A DNA stretch of 64,000 bases from Desulfovibrio sp. ZJ369 (lineage in GTDB: Bacteria > Desulfobacterota > Desulfovibrionia > Desulfovibrionales > Desulfovibrionaceae): the NCBI RefSeq assembly GCF_011039085.1, contig NZ_JAAKEI010000010.1, positions 33,324 to 97,323 on the forward strand, read 5' to 3'. The position numbers and the translations under genes are program-made. The notes beneath the pieces are model-generated. The model had not been told where the DNA came from and made no database searches. It saw nothing but the letters and a program-made list of their open reading frames with translations. Positions 51,751-60,148 of the stretch are shown one piece after another. How positions within the stretch are numbered: the stretch's first letter is position 1; the number at the start of each line of letters is the position of its first letter.

Positions 51751-51886
51751 AAATATGCTCACTCCGGAATGATGTTTCCCCGTATCGTTCAAGCGGATTA
51801 GGGCATGTTACGCCAGGAGCGGACTTTTGACAAATACAAAAATAACTTGCAAAAAAAAAGGAGGTGGGGTAAGGTCTCCTTCTTAA

Positions 51887-51964
51887 CGGGATGTGGCTCA
51901 GCTTGGCTAGAGCGCAGCGTTCGGGACGCTGAGGCCGCGCGTTCAAATCGCGCCATCCCGACCA
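51887..51964 (+). tRNA. tRNA-Pro (anticodon CGG)
   Basis: Acceptor stem CGGGATG / CATCCCG, D-arm GCTC..GAGC, anticodon stem CAGCG / CGCTG with loop TTCGGGA giving anticodon CGG, and T-arm GCGCG TTCAAAT CGCGC. The C1-G72 pair is typical of bacterial tRNA-Pro. The 3' ACCA is encoded. No clear promoter could be fixed upstream; an A-run and AGGAGGTGGGG stretch precede it. Confidence 0.95.
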
Positions 51965-51972
51965 GGAAAAAC

Positions 51973-52007
51973 AGGACTTGCGACAATTGCCGCAAGTCCT
52001 TTTTTTT
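51973..52007 (+). terminator. Terminator of tRNA-Pro
   Basis: AGGACTTGCG / CGCAAGTCCT, a perfect 10-bp stem, is followed by seven T after the last arm base. Confidence 0.9.
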
Positions 52008-52060
52008 GAAAGCCTGGAGGGGCTTTGCTTGTTTTTTGCAGAGCAACCGCTGGTCCTTCC

Positions 52061-52109
52061 AGAGCATTTTTTGATTGAAAATGAATAGGTTCAATCAAAA
52101 AATGCTCTA
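52061..52109. repeat. TAGAGC palindromic element at the end of plsC
   Basis: Perfect 19-bp arms (52061-52079 and 52090-52108) with a 10-base loop. Read on the minus strand it begins at the plsC stop codon TAG and continues AGCATTTTTTGATTG. It may also end transcription of plsC. Confidence 0.8.
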
Positions 52110-52931
52110 GCGGTTCACGCCGTCCTTTTCCTGCCAGGCCGCCAGGGTCGTGGCGATATACTCGCTGACCGCCGCATGTTCTTCTTTGCCCTGTCCCTGC
52201 ACACGGATGGGCTTTGCAAAGCGGTAGCGTATGGCCATGCCCGCCTTGATCGGGCCGAGTTCCTTGATCTTTTTGCCCTGTCCCCAGGCGTCGGTTTTGA
52301 GCGCCAGCGGCACCAGGGGCACTTTGGCCCGCCGGGCCAGTTTTACGCCGATGCTGTTGAAGCGCTGCGCGTCAAAAACAGCAGAGCGCGTGCTCTGGGG
52401 GAAGACAATGATGGAAATGCCTTTTTTGAGCCGCTCCACGCCGCCCTCCAGCACTGCGGCCAGATCTTCGCGTGGATTGACCCGGTTCACCACAATGGGG
52501 TCGCGCGAGCGCATCACCGCGCCGAAAAAAGGCATGGTGGTCAGGCTCTTTTTGACGACAAAGGTGACGGGCCTGCGCGGGCGGATCATGCCCGGCAGCA
52601 TGAATGTTTCCAGGGTGCTCATGTGGTTGGCCACAAAGAGGCAGGGGCCGTCCACGGCAGTGACGGCATCCATGCCCTGCACGTCAATGGGGCAGCCCAG
52701 GCTTTCCATCAGCTCGGCCACCCAGACACTGGCATAGACCCAGGCCGCGTCGTCGCATTGCCCCTTGGCGGCTCTGCGGCACAGCCAGCGCAGCGGCCCC
52801 AGAAAAAGCCGGCTGTAGAAGCTCAGGGAGGGGAACATACGGCGGAACGGGCCCGCGTGGAGCACAGGGCTTCTGTAAAAATCGCCGCTGAGAAACTTTG
52901 TTGCGAATACGCCGTCAACATGCGGGATCAT
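52107..52931 (-). CDS. PlsC-like lysophospholipid acyltransferase with variant motifs
   Basis: 274 residues; family of 1-acylglycerol-3-phosphate acyltransferases, inner membrane. A hydrophobic N-terminal region (FYSRLFLGPLRWLC) precedes the acyltransferase domain. Motif I is H103-MSTL-E108, where HX4D is the rule. Motif III is F177-P-Q-S-T-R-S183 instead of FPEGTRS. The intermediate RDPIVVNR corresponds to the glycerol-phosphate-binding motif II. The two changes leave the catalytic His but alter charged partners, so the acceptor may differ. It overlaps rarA by 4 bases and follows rsmE/rarA in one transcript. Confidence 0.82.
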   Translation of the reverse strand: MIPHVDGVFATKFLSGDFYRSPVLHAGPFRRMFPSLSFYSRLFLGPLRWLCRRAAKGQCDDAAWVYASVWVAELMESLGCPIDVQGMDAVTAVDGPCLFVANHMSTLETFMLPGMIRPRRPVTFVVKKSLTTMPFFGAVMRSRDPIVVNRVNPREDLAAVLEGGVERLKKGISIIVFPQSTRSAVFDAQRFNSIGVKLARRAKVPLVPLALKTDAWGQGKKIKELGPIKAGMAIRYRFAKPIRVQGQGKEEHAAVSEYIATTLAAWQEKDGVNR

Positions 52932-54157
52932 GCGGGATCTTCCGTCTTTTTGATTTTATGGAGTTTGCGCCACCATTGGGAAAGACGCGGCTCCTCGCCG
53001 TTATCGCGCGGCTGGTAGAAACGTCGGCCCTCCAGTTCCTGCGGCAAATACGCCTGCTCTATCCAGGAATCGGGGAAGTTGTGCGGGTATTTGTATTCTT
53101 TGCCGTACCCCCATTCTTTTTGCAACTGTGTGGAGGGGTTGCGCAGATGCAGGGGCACAGGCCGCGCGCCGTTGAGTTTTACCTCGCGCGCCGCATTGAG
53201 GTACGCAGCGTAAGAAGCGTTGCTCTTGCGCGCCAGGGCCAGGTAGACCACGGTTTCAGCCAGAGGAATAAAGCCCTCGGGCATGCCCACGAACTCAACG
53301 GCCTGCTGGCAGGCCACAGCCAGGGGCAACGCGCCGGGATCCGCCAGGCCCACGTCTTCCGAAGCCGAGAGAATGAGCCTGCGGCAGACGAAACGCGGAT
53401 CTTCGCCGCCTTCCAGGAGGCAGGCCAGGTAATAGAGGGCGGCGTCCACGTCGCTGCCGCGGATGGATTTGATCAGGGCCGAGGCCAGCTCATAATGGTT
53501 GTCGCCGTCCTTGTCGTGACGGATCAGCACTTCGGGCAACGCGGCCTTGATCTGCTCAAGATTCTGGCGATCGCCGGGCAGGGCAGCCACATACTCCACC
53601 AGATTGAGCAGGGTGCGCGCGTCGCCGTGAGAAACGCCCGCCAGCAGCTCCAGCACGTCATCCTGCAGGGGGGCGCTCAGCTCCTGCGCGCCGCGTCGCG
53701 CCAGCTGCACGAGTTCCGACCGGCCCAAAGGGCGCAGGCGAAGGACATGCAGGCGGGAGAGAAGTTGCCGGGTGACGCTGAATGAGGGATTCTCCGTGGT
53801 GGTGGCGAGCAGCGTCAACTCGCCCGATTCCACCAGAGGCAAAAAGAAATCCTGCTGCGCCTTGGAAAAGCGGTGGAGCTCATCCAAAACCAGAATTTCC
53901 ACGCCAGCCAGCGCACGTCGCAAATGTTGCAGGCCCGCTTCCGGCGCGCTGAGGCGCAGATATTTTTTGTCGGTGGATTTGGCCAGCAAAATGGCCAGCG
54001 TGGATTTGCCGCAGCCGGGCGGCCCGAAAAAAAGCAGGCTCGGCAGGCGCTTGGCCTGCATCAGAGAACGCAGGCGATCCGCCAGATGCGGCTGGCCCAG
54101 AAAAAGCGCCAGATCATCGGGGCGCATGCGCTCCGGCAGAGGTTTGCTGATCGCCAT
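52928..54157 (-). CDS. rarA: Replication-associated recombination protein RarA (MgsA) AAA ATPase
   Basis: 409 residues. AAA core with Walker A FFGPPGCGKSTLAILLAK, Walker B ILVLDELHRF and sensor 1 TLLATTTENPSFSVTRQLLSRLHVLRL, then the RarA-specific C-terminal region DVDAALYYLACLLEGGEDPRFVCRRLILSASEDVGLADP and YKYPHNFPDSWIEQAYLP. RarA acts at stalled replication forks and tetramerises through its C terminus. The start follows GAGGGAA and lies 3 bases after rsmE. Confidence 0.95.
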   Translation of the reverse strand: MAISKPLPERMRPDDLALFLGQPHLADRLRSLMQAKRLPSLLFFGPPGCGKSTLAILLAKSTDKKYLRLSAPEAGLQHLRRALAGVEILVLDELHRFSKAQQDFFLPLVESGELTLLATTTENPSFSVTRQLLSRLHVLRLRPLGRSELVQLARRGAQELSAPLQDDVLELLAGVSHGDARTLLNLVEYVAALPGDRQNLEQIKAALPEVLIRHDKDGDNHYELASALIKSIRGSDVDAALYYLACLLEGGEDPRFVCRRLILSASEDVGLADPGALPLAVACQQAVEFVGMPEGFIPLAETVVYLALARKSNASYAAYLNAAREVKLNGARPVPLHLRNPSTQLQKEWGYGKEYKYPHNFPDSWIEQAYLPQELEGRRFYQPRDNGEEPRLSQWWRKLHKIKKTEDPA

Positions 54158-54159
54158 GC

Positions 54160-54912
54160 TTAGTTCCCTCTGATTTTCCCGGCTCTTGCGGGCAACTGTG
54201 AAGCCCACCAGTGAATGCCCAGACAGAGCGTGGCCGCTGTCTCGCAGCGCAGAACGCGGGCGCCAAGGCTCACCGGCGTAAATCCAGCTTCACGCAGCGC
54301 CGCGAGCTCGCGGCCGGAAAAACCTCCCTCCGGGCCGATGACATAGACGGTGATCCCCGCTCTGCCCGCCATATCCGGAGTAAGCATGGGCACATTTGTC
54401 TGCATTTCCCATGGCAGAATACGGTAATCAGCCTTTGCGGAGAGGGCGACGAGCTCCCCCACGCCCGAAGAGAGAGCACGCACCTCTGGCAGCCAGGGAT
54501 TGCCGCACTGCTTGGCCCCGGCGATCATCTGGCCCTGCCAGGAAGCTTGCGCATCGGCAGGCAATTTGCCCTGACTGTGATCGCCCTGCCAGAGCCAAAC
54601 GGCATGGGCGCCGAGTTCCACGGCCTTTTCCATGAAAAAGCCGCGCCGCACCGCCTTGCTGAAAGCCAGAGCCATGACGGCCAGCGAAGCCGGGCGGGGA
54701 AAAAGCTCCTCGCGCACTTGCTCCAGCCAGGCGTTTTTTTTGCTCACCTTGCGGATGACAAAGCGGCCGATACGGCCCTGCCCATCAAGCAGCCCGACTT
54801 CGCGTCCGGCTTCAAGCCGCAAGACCTGCGCAAGATGTCTGGCTTCCTGGCCTTCCAGGCAGACTTCCTGCCCCCATTCATCGGGCGAAAGGTAAAAAAA
54901 AGGCACGCTCAT
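54160..54912 (-). CDS. rsmE: 16S rRNA (uracil-1498-N3) methyltransferase RsmE
   Basis: 250 residues. An N-terminal PUA-like domain (EARHLAQVLRLEAGREVGLLDGQG) and a SPOUT methyltransferase domain with the knotted C-terminal motif VIGPEGGFSGRELAALREAGFTPVSLGARVLRCETAATLCLG. AFSKAVRRGFFMEKAVELGA is another family marker. It methylates U1498 of 16S rRNA. It overlaps the upstream 578-residue gene by 4 bases. Confidence 0.95.
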   Translation of the reverse strand: MSVPFFYLSPDEWGQEVCLEGQEARHLAQVLRLEAGREVGLLDGQGRIGRFVIRKVSKKNAWLEQVREELFPRPASLAVMALAFSKAVRRGFFMEKAVELGAHAVWLWQGDHSQGKLPADAQASWQGQMIAGAKQCGNPWLPEVRALSSGVGELVALSAKADYRILPWEMQTNVPMLTPDMAGRAGITVYVIGPEGGFSGRELAALREAGFTPVSLGARVLRCETAATLCLGIHWWASQLPARAGKIRGN

Positions 54913-56645
54913 ACCGGCATCGCTTCTTTCAAAGCCTTGGTTTCAGGGCCCAGGCGCGCCTTGCGGACAGCCTTGAAGCCATCCAGCAGGGAGACCAGCC
55001 TCCCGTAGTTTTTGCGTATCTCCATACCGGCTTTGGTCAGGTTTTCCTCTGGCACGTCCAGATAGTTGCGCCGCAAATAGCGGTTTTGGAGGATTTTTTC
55101 CATACATTCAATGACATCGTCCACAAGGGCGGGAAAAAAGTTGACGATTTCAAACTTGAGATCGTTGAGAAGATCCACGGCTTCATGCATCATCTGGCGG
55201 TAGGTGATGCGCGCGCCCTTGAAAACACGCTGACAGAGGTCTTCAAGAATACGCACCCTGCGAGCCTGCTGAATATAGCTGAAACGTGTGCGCACTTCCT
55301 GGTAGAGCTCACGCATGCCGTCAAAAATATCGCTGTTTTCCGGCGCGTACAGGTAGCCGGAAACCACCTTGCTGACATTGGAGAAAAACTCGTCGCTGTA
55401 GCTGATCATCCTGCGTTGATGCTTGGTCAGCCAGGTATAAAGAAATTTAAGGCGTTTCTCGTCGGTGTCGGTGTTTTCAACCACCTCGGTTCGCTTGTAG
55501 ATGATGCGCCCGGTGAACTCGCCTCGAACGATGTCGTTGAGGCGCAGAAACATATTGCTGGCATCCTTGATGATGTTCAGCCCCCGCAGCGCTTCGCCGG
55601 TGAGCGGGTGGAGCACTTCCTGACCGGCCACGGAAAGAGCGCGATCCTGACGCACATTGCTGGAGTCAAAACGGTGCTGCCTGTAAAGAATCCGGATAAT
55701 GACCACCCGCCTGGGCTTGTCCAGAAAAAATCCGTCATCGCCGATTCTTTTCAGGGCTTCCTCCTGATCCGCATCCACAGCCACAAGGGCGATTTTTTCC
55801 AGGAGAGGATAGCGCCTGTTTTCACCGGTTGACGTATAGGTCGTCAGGGTGCGATCCGTCTGGCCTATGACCCGCAAGAGGAAACGCTCGCCCATTTTGT
55901 GCAGTTTGCGGGCAAAAAGGGCGCTGGAGGTGCGGCGCTCCGAGACAACAGGAAAGCCGTAAAGCTCCATGAGATATTGATAGACAAACATGCGGTTGCG
56001 TTCATAAAGCTCGCTGTCGCCATAGACGAACTTGCCGATGCGGATGCCAAAGCGCTTCAGCTCGCTGTCGATGTCCGAAGGGAAAGAAGCGAAGACCCCG
56101 GCCAGGTGGAAAAGCCGATCCGCGTCCCAGGCCAGAACCTGAGCCCTGTCCATATTCAGAAGATAGGGCATGAGCGCGGGGTAATTGTCCAGCAGCGCAG
56201 TGTCCGTGTAGCGAAACTCCTGGCGGAACGCCTCCTGAAGCACGCGGGGCAACCGTGAAGAGAGGGTCTGAAGATTCTGCTCAATGACCTGATGTTCCAG
56301 CGGGCAGCAGGCTCCATCGCCCTCCGTGATCACGGGATGGAGCTTGTCGAACTGAAAAATTTCGGAAAAATAATCCAGCTGGCGGGGAAAGGCCACAAGC
56401 GCGAAGCCCGGCAGGTTCTTGTATTCAAACATGTCATTGTCAAAGGAGGGCAAAAGCTCGCGCGCTTCCACAAGGGGATAGTTCTTGTTTTCCTGATAGG
56501 GTTTGACGAGGCAGAAGCGGATGTGCACCGCGTCCAGAAAGCGTTTGAGTTCAAGCAGATCCCTGACGGCAATAGGCTCGGAGAGAGTCATGGCGTTCCG
56601 CCAGGGCAGACCGTCTTTGCTGAAAACCTCTTGCCATTTAATCAT
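54909..56645 (-). CDS. Conserved-looking protein of unknown function
   Basis: 578 residues from MIKWQEVFSKDGLPWRNA. I do not recognise a domain. No signal peptide or membrane helix is apparent. The sequence is rich in charged residues with a helical look, notably in the second half (EFFSNVSKVVSGYLYAPENS, MRELYQEVRTRFSYIQQARR, MHEAVDLLNDLKFEIVNFFPALVDDVIECMEKIL). A Tyr/Arg-rich basic stretch lies near RRNYLDVPEENLTKAGMEIR. It heads the operon with rsmE, rarA and plsC, coupled to rsmE by a 4-base overlap. An upstream ATG would add 70 residues encoded by hairpin-rich DNA and is unlikely. Confidence 0.8.
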   Translation of the reverse strand: MIKWQEVFSKDGLPWRNAMTLSEPIAVRDLLELKRFLDAVHIRFCLVKPYQENKNYPLVEARELLPSFDNDMFEYKNLPGFALVAFPRQLDYFSEIFQFDKLHPVITEGDGACCPLEHQVIEQNLQTLSSRLPRVLQEAFRQEFRYTDTALLDNYPALMPYLLNMDRAQVLAWDADRLFHLAGVFASFPSDIDSELKRFGIRIGKFVYGDSELYERNRMFVYQYLMELYGFPVVSERRTSSALFARKLHKMGERFLLRVIGQTDRTLTTYTSTGENRRYPLLEKIALVAVDADQEEALKRIGDDGFFLDKPRRVVIIRILYRQHRFDSSNVRQDRALSVAGQEVLHPLTGEALRGLNIIKDASNMFLRLNDIVRGEFTGRIIYKRTEVVENTDTDEKRLKFLYTWLTKHQRRMISYSDEFFSNVSKVVSGYLYAPENSDIFDGMRELYQEVRTRFSYIQQARRVRILEDLCQRVFKGARITYRQMMHEAVDLLNDLKFEIVNFFPALVDDVIECMEKILQNRYLRRNYLDVPEENLTKAGMEIRKNYGRLVSLLDGFKAVRKARLGPETKALKEAMPV

Positions 56646-56721
56646 CTGGTAAATCCCGCGCCTCTTTTTTTGCTCTTTTAGCATTTTTTTAAACTTTTTT
56701 CCAGTAGGAACCATCCGGCGC

Positions 56722-56826
56722 CCAGAGCAGACGCATAAAATGCGTCTGCTCTGGCGGCGATGCGACAGCATCGCCCGAAGCCGCAGGCTTCGTGGGAGCG
56801 AAGTGCGGCTCCGCCGCCGAAGCGGC
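56722..56826. repeat. Array of five consecutive hairpins
   Basis: Five stems follow almost without spacers: 56722-56754 (15-bp arms, CCAGAGCAGACGCAT), 56756-56775 (GGCGATGC), 56776-56792 (CGAAGCC), 56795-56812 (GGAGC) and 56813-56826 (GCCGC). No T run flanks either side. The array fills part of the 580-base gap 56646-57225, in which I see no gene. Confidence 0.8.
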
Positions 56827-56879
56827 TCTTCCCATCGCTTGTGATAACATAGCAAAATTATTGTACTTAATATTTAACT

Positions 56880-56943
56880 GCGTCAGCCCTGACCCGGCGC
56901 AAAAGGCAGACGCATCTTATGCGGCAGCCCTGATACGGCGCAA
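56880..56943. repeat. Imperfect 23-base direct repeat
   Basis: 56880-56902 and 56921-56943 match at 20 of 23 positions and share CAGCCCTGA and CGGCGCAA. Between them GCAGACGCAT (56906-56915) repeats part of the first hairpin at 56727-56736. Confidence 0.6.
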
Positions 56944-57225
56944 CGAGCCGGGACTCCTGAAATATATGTAAAAATATCGCAAGGTTGGCATGCAGCCTGC
57001 GCAAAGCCGCCCCAACTTCCAGCGCAGTTTATGGTTTCGGCCAATACTTGCCAAGGCCTGTTCAACTCCCGAAGATTTTTATGGCTTGCCCGCCATGCGC
57101 CGTCCGCCCGCAAACCGCGATGCGCGCAAAAGCAGTTGCGACGCCTGGGCCGCTTTGTTACAATCTTTTTTGCGGGCGAGTGTTTTTCGGTCCGTCGCAC
57201 CTCATCACCCTCAACCCCATGCGCC

Positions 57226-58263
57226 ATGACCGCCAACACTCTTGAAAAACATATTCTGAGCATTGTTTGCAGTGTTTTTGACGCGTATTCGTCCGTGCTT
57301 TTTCTGCCGGATGAAGAAGGCGAAACCCATCATCTGGCCGCGTTCTTCAGCCTGGGCGATAAAATATCCTCCACGGCGGCCGTTTTGCCGGGCAAGGGGC
57401 TTGTGGGCTGGATCATCCGCAACCGCCAACCTCTGCTGGTGCCCAATTTCGATCAGTGCCAGAGCAATCTTGGCTATTACACGGTTAATGAGGAAGCCAG
57501 CATCAAGGCCTTCATGGGCTGTCCGGTGCCCACGGGCGGGGCGTTGTGCGTGGACAGCAAGCGTCAATACTCCTTTTCCGACAAGGATCATAAAATCCTC
57601 CAGCTTTTTGCGGAGCTTGTCTCTCGCCAGCAGAGCAATCGCGGCCGTCAGGAACTTGCAGGGGATATTCCGCGCTATTTTGCGGAATTGGGCGTGATTC
57701 AGGATCTGCGCTTCCGTTACAAACGCTGGCCGCAATTTCTGCAGAACTATTTGCGCACCATGACCGAGGCCACCGGCTTTGATTACTGCGCCTTCGCTTC
57801 AGTGGACACGCCCGGCGAAACCTATTGCGTGGAGTGCGAATCAACCCGTTTGCTGCTGGCGGAAGGCGAGCCGCTGGTTCTGCCCATGGGCAGCGGCATT
57901 GCCGGTTGGGTTTTCCGCAATGATCAGCCTGTGGTGGCCGAAGGCGTGGAAGGGGCCCCCGCCTCAGTGCTTTTCGGCAAGCTTCCGGACATGCCCGACT
58001 TTCAGGCGGCCGTCTGCATGCCGGTCATGGTCAATAAAAGCACGCGCGGAGTTCTCTGCCTTGCCCATACCAGCCCACGCCAGATAGACGAAACCATGCG
58101 CAGCTTTGTCCGTCAGGCCGTGGACCATCTGGCGCTCTTTCTGGAGAATTTGTATCTTAAAACCCGTCTGCGCTCATTGCTGCCCAAAGCCCGGGTGCAC
58201 AGCCACGGCCCGCAGGTCTACGATCCCGACAGCGCGCCCGTGCCTTCCGGCAAAGAATTCTGA
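57226..58263 (+). CDS. Double GAF-domain protein upstream of mreB
   Basis: 345 residues. GAF 1 covers about 8-140, with SVFDAYSSVLFLPDE, AAVLPGKGLVGWIIRNRQPLLVPNF and MGCPVPTGGALCVDSKRQYSFSDKDHKILQLFAEL. GAF 2 covers about 170-320, with LVLPMGSGIAGWVFRNDQPVVAEG, VCMPVMVNKSTRGVLCLAHT and FVRQAVDHLALFLENLYLKTRL. No kinase, cyclase or DNA-binding domain is attached, so it is a sensor without an output domain of its own. The ATG has no clear ribosome binding site. It ends 2 bases before mreB, so the two are co-expressed. Confidence 0.82.
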   Translation: MTANTLEKHILSIVCSVFDAYSSVLFLPDEEGETHHLAAFFSLGDKISSTAAVLPGKGLVGWIIRNRQPLLVPNFDQCQSNLGYYTVNEEASIKAFMGCPVPTGGALCVDSKRQYSFSDKDHKILQLFAELVSRQQSNRGRQELAGDIPRYFAELGVIQDLRFRYKRWPQFLQNYLRTMTEATGFDYCAFASVDTPGETYCVECESTRLLLAEGEPLVLPMGSGIAGWVFRNDQPVVAEGVEGAPASVLFGKLPDMPDFQAAVCMPVMVNKSTRGVLCLAHTSPRQIDETMRSFVRQAVDHLALFLENLYLKTRLRSLLPKARVHSHGPQVYDPDSAPVPSGKEF

Positions 58264-58265
58264 TC

Positions 58266-59291
58266 ATGCTTTTGCCGCGTCTTTTCCGCTTTCTCTCCAA
58301 AGACATCGCCATGGATTTGGGCACGGCCAACACCCTGCTGTACACCAGGGCTCAGGGCATTGTGATCAATGAGCCCTCGGTGGTGGCCATCGACGTGCAG
58401 AAAAACAGAGTATTGGCCGTGGGCGCCGCGGCCAAGGAGTATCTGGGCCGGACGCCCCAGCGCATCCGCGCCGTTCGCCCCATGAAGGACGGGGTTATTG
58501 CCGATTTCGACGTGACCCGCGACATGATCGCCTACTTTGTGCGCAAAGCCATTACCGGGCTGCGGCTGGCCAGGCCTTCGATGGTAATCTGCATACCCAC
58601 GGGCATTACGCAGGTGGAAAAAAAGGCGGTCATTGATTCCGCTCTCCTGGCCGGGGCCGCGGATGTGGCCCTGGTGGAAGAACCCATGGCCGCTGCCATC
58701 GGCGCGGATCTTCCTATCCATGAGCCATTGGGCAATATGGTGCTGGATATCGGCGGCGGCACCAGCGAAGTGGCGGTCATTTCTCTTGCCGGCATTGCCG
58801 GCTCCCAGTCGGTCCGCGTGGCCGGGGACGCCATGGATATGGCCGTGCAGCGTTTTATGCGCGATGTCTTTCGCATGGAGCTCGGCGACAATACGGCTGA
58901 AAATGTCAAAAAAATTCTGGGTTCGGCCATTCCGCAGCCCCATGCGCCCGTGCTGGAGGTTTCCGGCAAGGATATGCTCCATGGAGCGCCCAAAGTGGTC
59001 ACTGTCACGGAAGGGCATATCCGCGAGGCCCTGCGCGAACCGGTACAGGCCATTTTGAATGTGGTGTTGCGCGCTCTGGAAAAAACGCCGCCGGAACTTT
59101 CCGCCGACATTTACCGCAACGGCATGCTCATGGCCGGGGGCGGCTCTCTGCTCAAAGGGCTGGATCAATTCATTTCCCGCGAAACCCGCCTGAAAGTCTT
59201 TGTGGACAAAGATCCGCTCACGACAGTTTTGCGCGGTACGGCTCGCGCCATGCTCGACCGCCGGACGTACCATTCCGTCTTCATCAACTGA
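58266..59291 (+). CDS. mreB: Rod shape-determining protein MreB
   Basis: 341 residues; bacterial actin homologue organising cell-wall synthesis. Phosphate-binding loop DLGTANTLLYTRAQGIVINEPSVVAI, VRPMKDGVIADFDVTRDMIAYF, MVICIPTGITQVEKKAV, LVEEPMAAAIGADLPI, MVLDIGGGTSEVAVISLAGI and GMLMAGGGSLLKGLDQFI are all present. mreC and mreD are not downstream, unlike in many genomes; an inositol monophosphatase-like gene follows after 12 bases. This may be a second, stand-alone mreB. Confidence 0.95.
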   Translation: MLLPRLFRFLSKDIAMDLGTANTLLYTRAQGIVINEPSVVAIDVQKNRVLAVGAAAKEYLGRTPQRIRAVRPMKDGVIADFDVTRDMIAYFVRKAITGLRLARPSMVICIPTGITQVEKKAVIDSALLAGAADVALVEEPMAAAIGADLPIHEPLGNMVLDIGGGTSEVAVISLAGIAGSQSVRVAGDAMDMAVQRFMRDVFRMELGDNTAENVKKILGSAIPQPHAPVLEVSGKDMLHGAPKVVTVTEGHIREALREPVQAILNVVLRALEKTPPELSADIYRNGMLMAGGGSLLKGLDQFISRETRLKVFVDKDPLTTVLRGTARAMLDRRTYHSVFIN

Positions 59292-59303
59292 AAAGAGAAA
59301 AAT

Positions 59304-60095
59304 ATGTCCCCAGCGTCGTCACTTTTGCAGGAGTGCGTGGCCATCGTTCGCCAAAGCGGCGGGATTATCCGCTCGCACTGGTCGCAAGCCAGTCAGGTAC
59401 GTCACAAGGGCAGCATTGATCTTGTCACGGAAACGGATTTGGCGGTGGAAGCCTTTTTAAAGGAAAATCTGGCCAGGCTTCTGCCCGGCGCCACCTTTCT
59501 GGCCGAGGAGAGCAGCCGGGCGGATCAGGAACCCGGAGAGCTTTGCTGGATTATCGATCCCGTGGACGGAACCACCAACTTTGTGCACCGCATTCCGCAG
59601 GTGGGCACTTCCGTGGCCTTGTGGCAGGGCGGGCGGGTCGTGCTGGGCGTGGTCAACGTGCCCATGCTGGACGAATGCTTTTGGGCCGCACGCGGGCAAG
59701 GCGCTTTTTGCAACGGCAAAGCCGCGGGCGTGAGCAGGGCCTCCCAACTCAATGACGCTCTGGTGGGAACCGGTTTTCCCTACGATGTGGCCGATCACCT
59801 GCCGGAAATCATGGCCCGTCTGGCCGTCGTCCTGCCTGCCGCCCAGGGCTTGCGACGCATCGGCGCCGCTTCCATCGACCTGGCGTATGTGGCCTGCGGG
59901 CGTCTGGATGCTTTTTATGAGGCCGGACTGAAGCCCTGGGATCTGGCGGCGGGCTGGCTGCTGGTTGAGGAAGCCGGCGGCCGGGTCAGCAACTTGCGCA
60001 AGGGCGCCCTGCGCTTCGGGGATGCGCTCTTGGCCAGCAATGGCCGTTTGCACGATGCTCTGGCGGATTTGTTTGCCGGGATCAGCCCTCAGTAG
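59304..60095 (+). CDS. Inositol monophosphatase family protein (SuhB-like)
   Basis: 263 residues; Mg-dependent sugar phosphate phosphatase family. Metal ligands are in FLAEESS, WIIDPVDGTTNFVHRIP (DPVDGTT motif) and YEAGLKPWDLAAGWLLVEEAGG (WDxAAG motif). Another family region is RRIGAASIDLAYVACGRLDAF. It could act on inositol phosphates or similar substrates; SuhB proteins also bind NusA. It follows mreB closely and ends before a converging Nudix gene. Confidence 0.92.
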   Translation: MSPASSLLQECVAIVRQSGGIIRSHWSQASQVRHKGSIDLVTETDLAVEAFLKENLARLLPGATFLAEESSRADQEPGELCWIIDPVDGTTNFVHRIPQVGTSVALWQGGRVVLGVVNVPMLDECFWAARGQGAFCNGKAAGVSRASQLNDALVGTGFPYDVADHLPEIMARLAVVLPAAQGLRRIGAASIDLAYVACGRLDAFYEAGLKPWDLAAGWLLVEEAGGRVSNLRKGALRFGDALLASNGRLHDALADLFAGISPQ

Positions 60096-60148
60096 CGTAT
60101 ATTGCTTTTGAAACGCTCGCTCCGGCGCTTCACGGCGCACATAAATTA

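Noticed and set aside
51827..51875. Promoter of tRNA-Pro (TTGACA at 51827 or TTGCAA at 51847 with TAAGGT at 51870)
   Set aside because: Neither gives a convincing -10 at the right distance; left unannotated.
51906..51911. TAGAGC within the tRNA gene as a repeat family member
   Set aside because: It is part of the normal D-arm of tRNA-Pro and lacks the palindromic partner.
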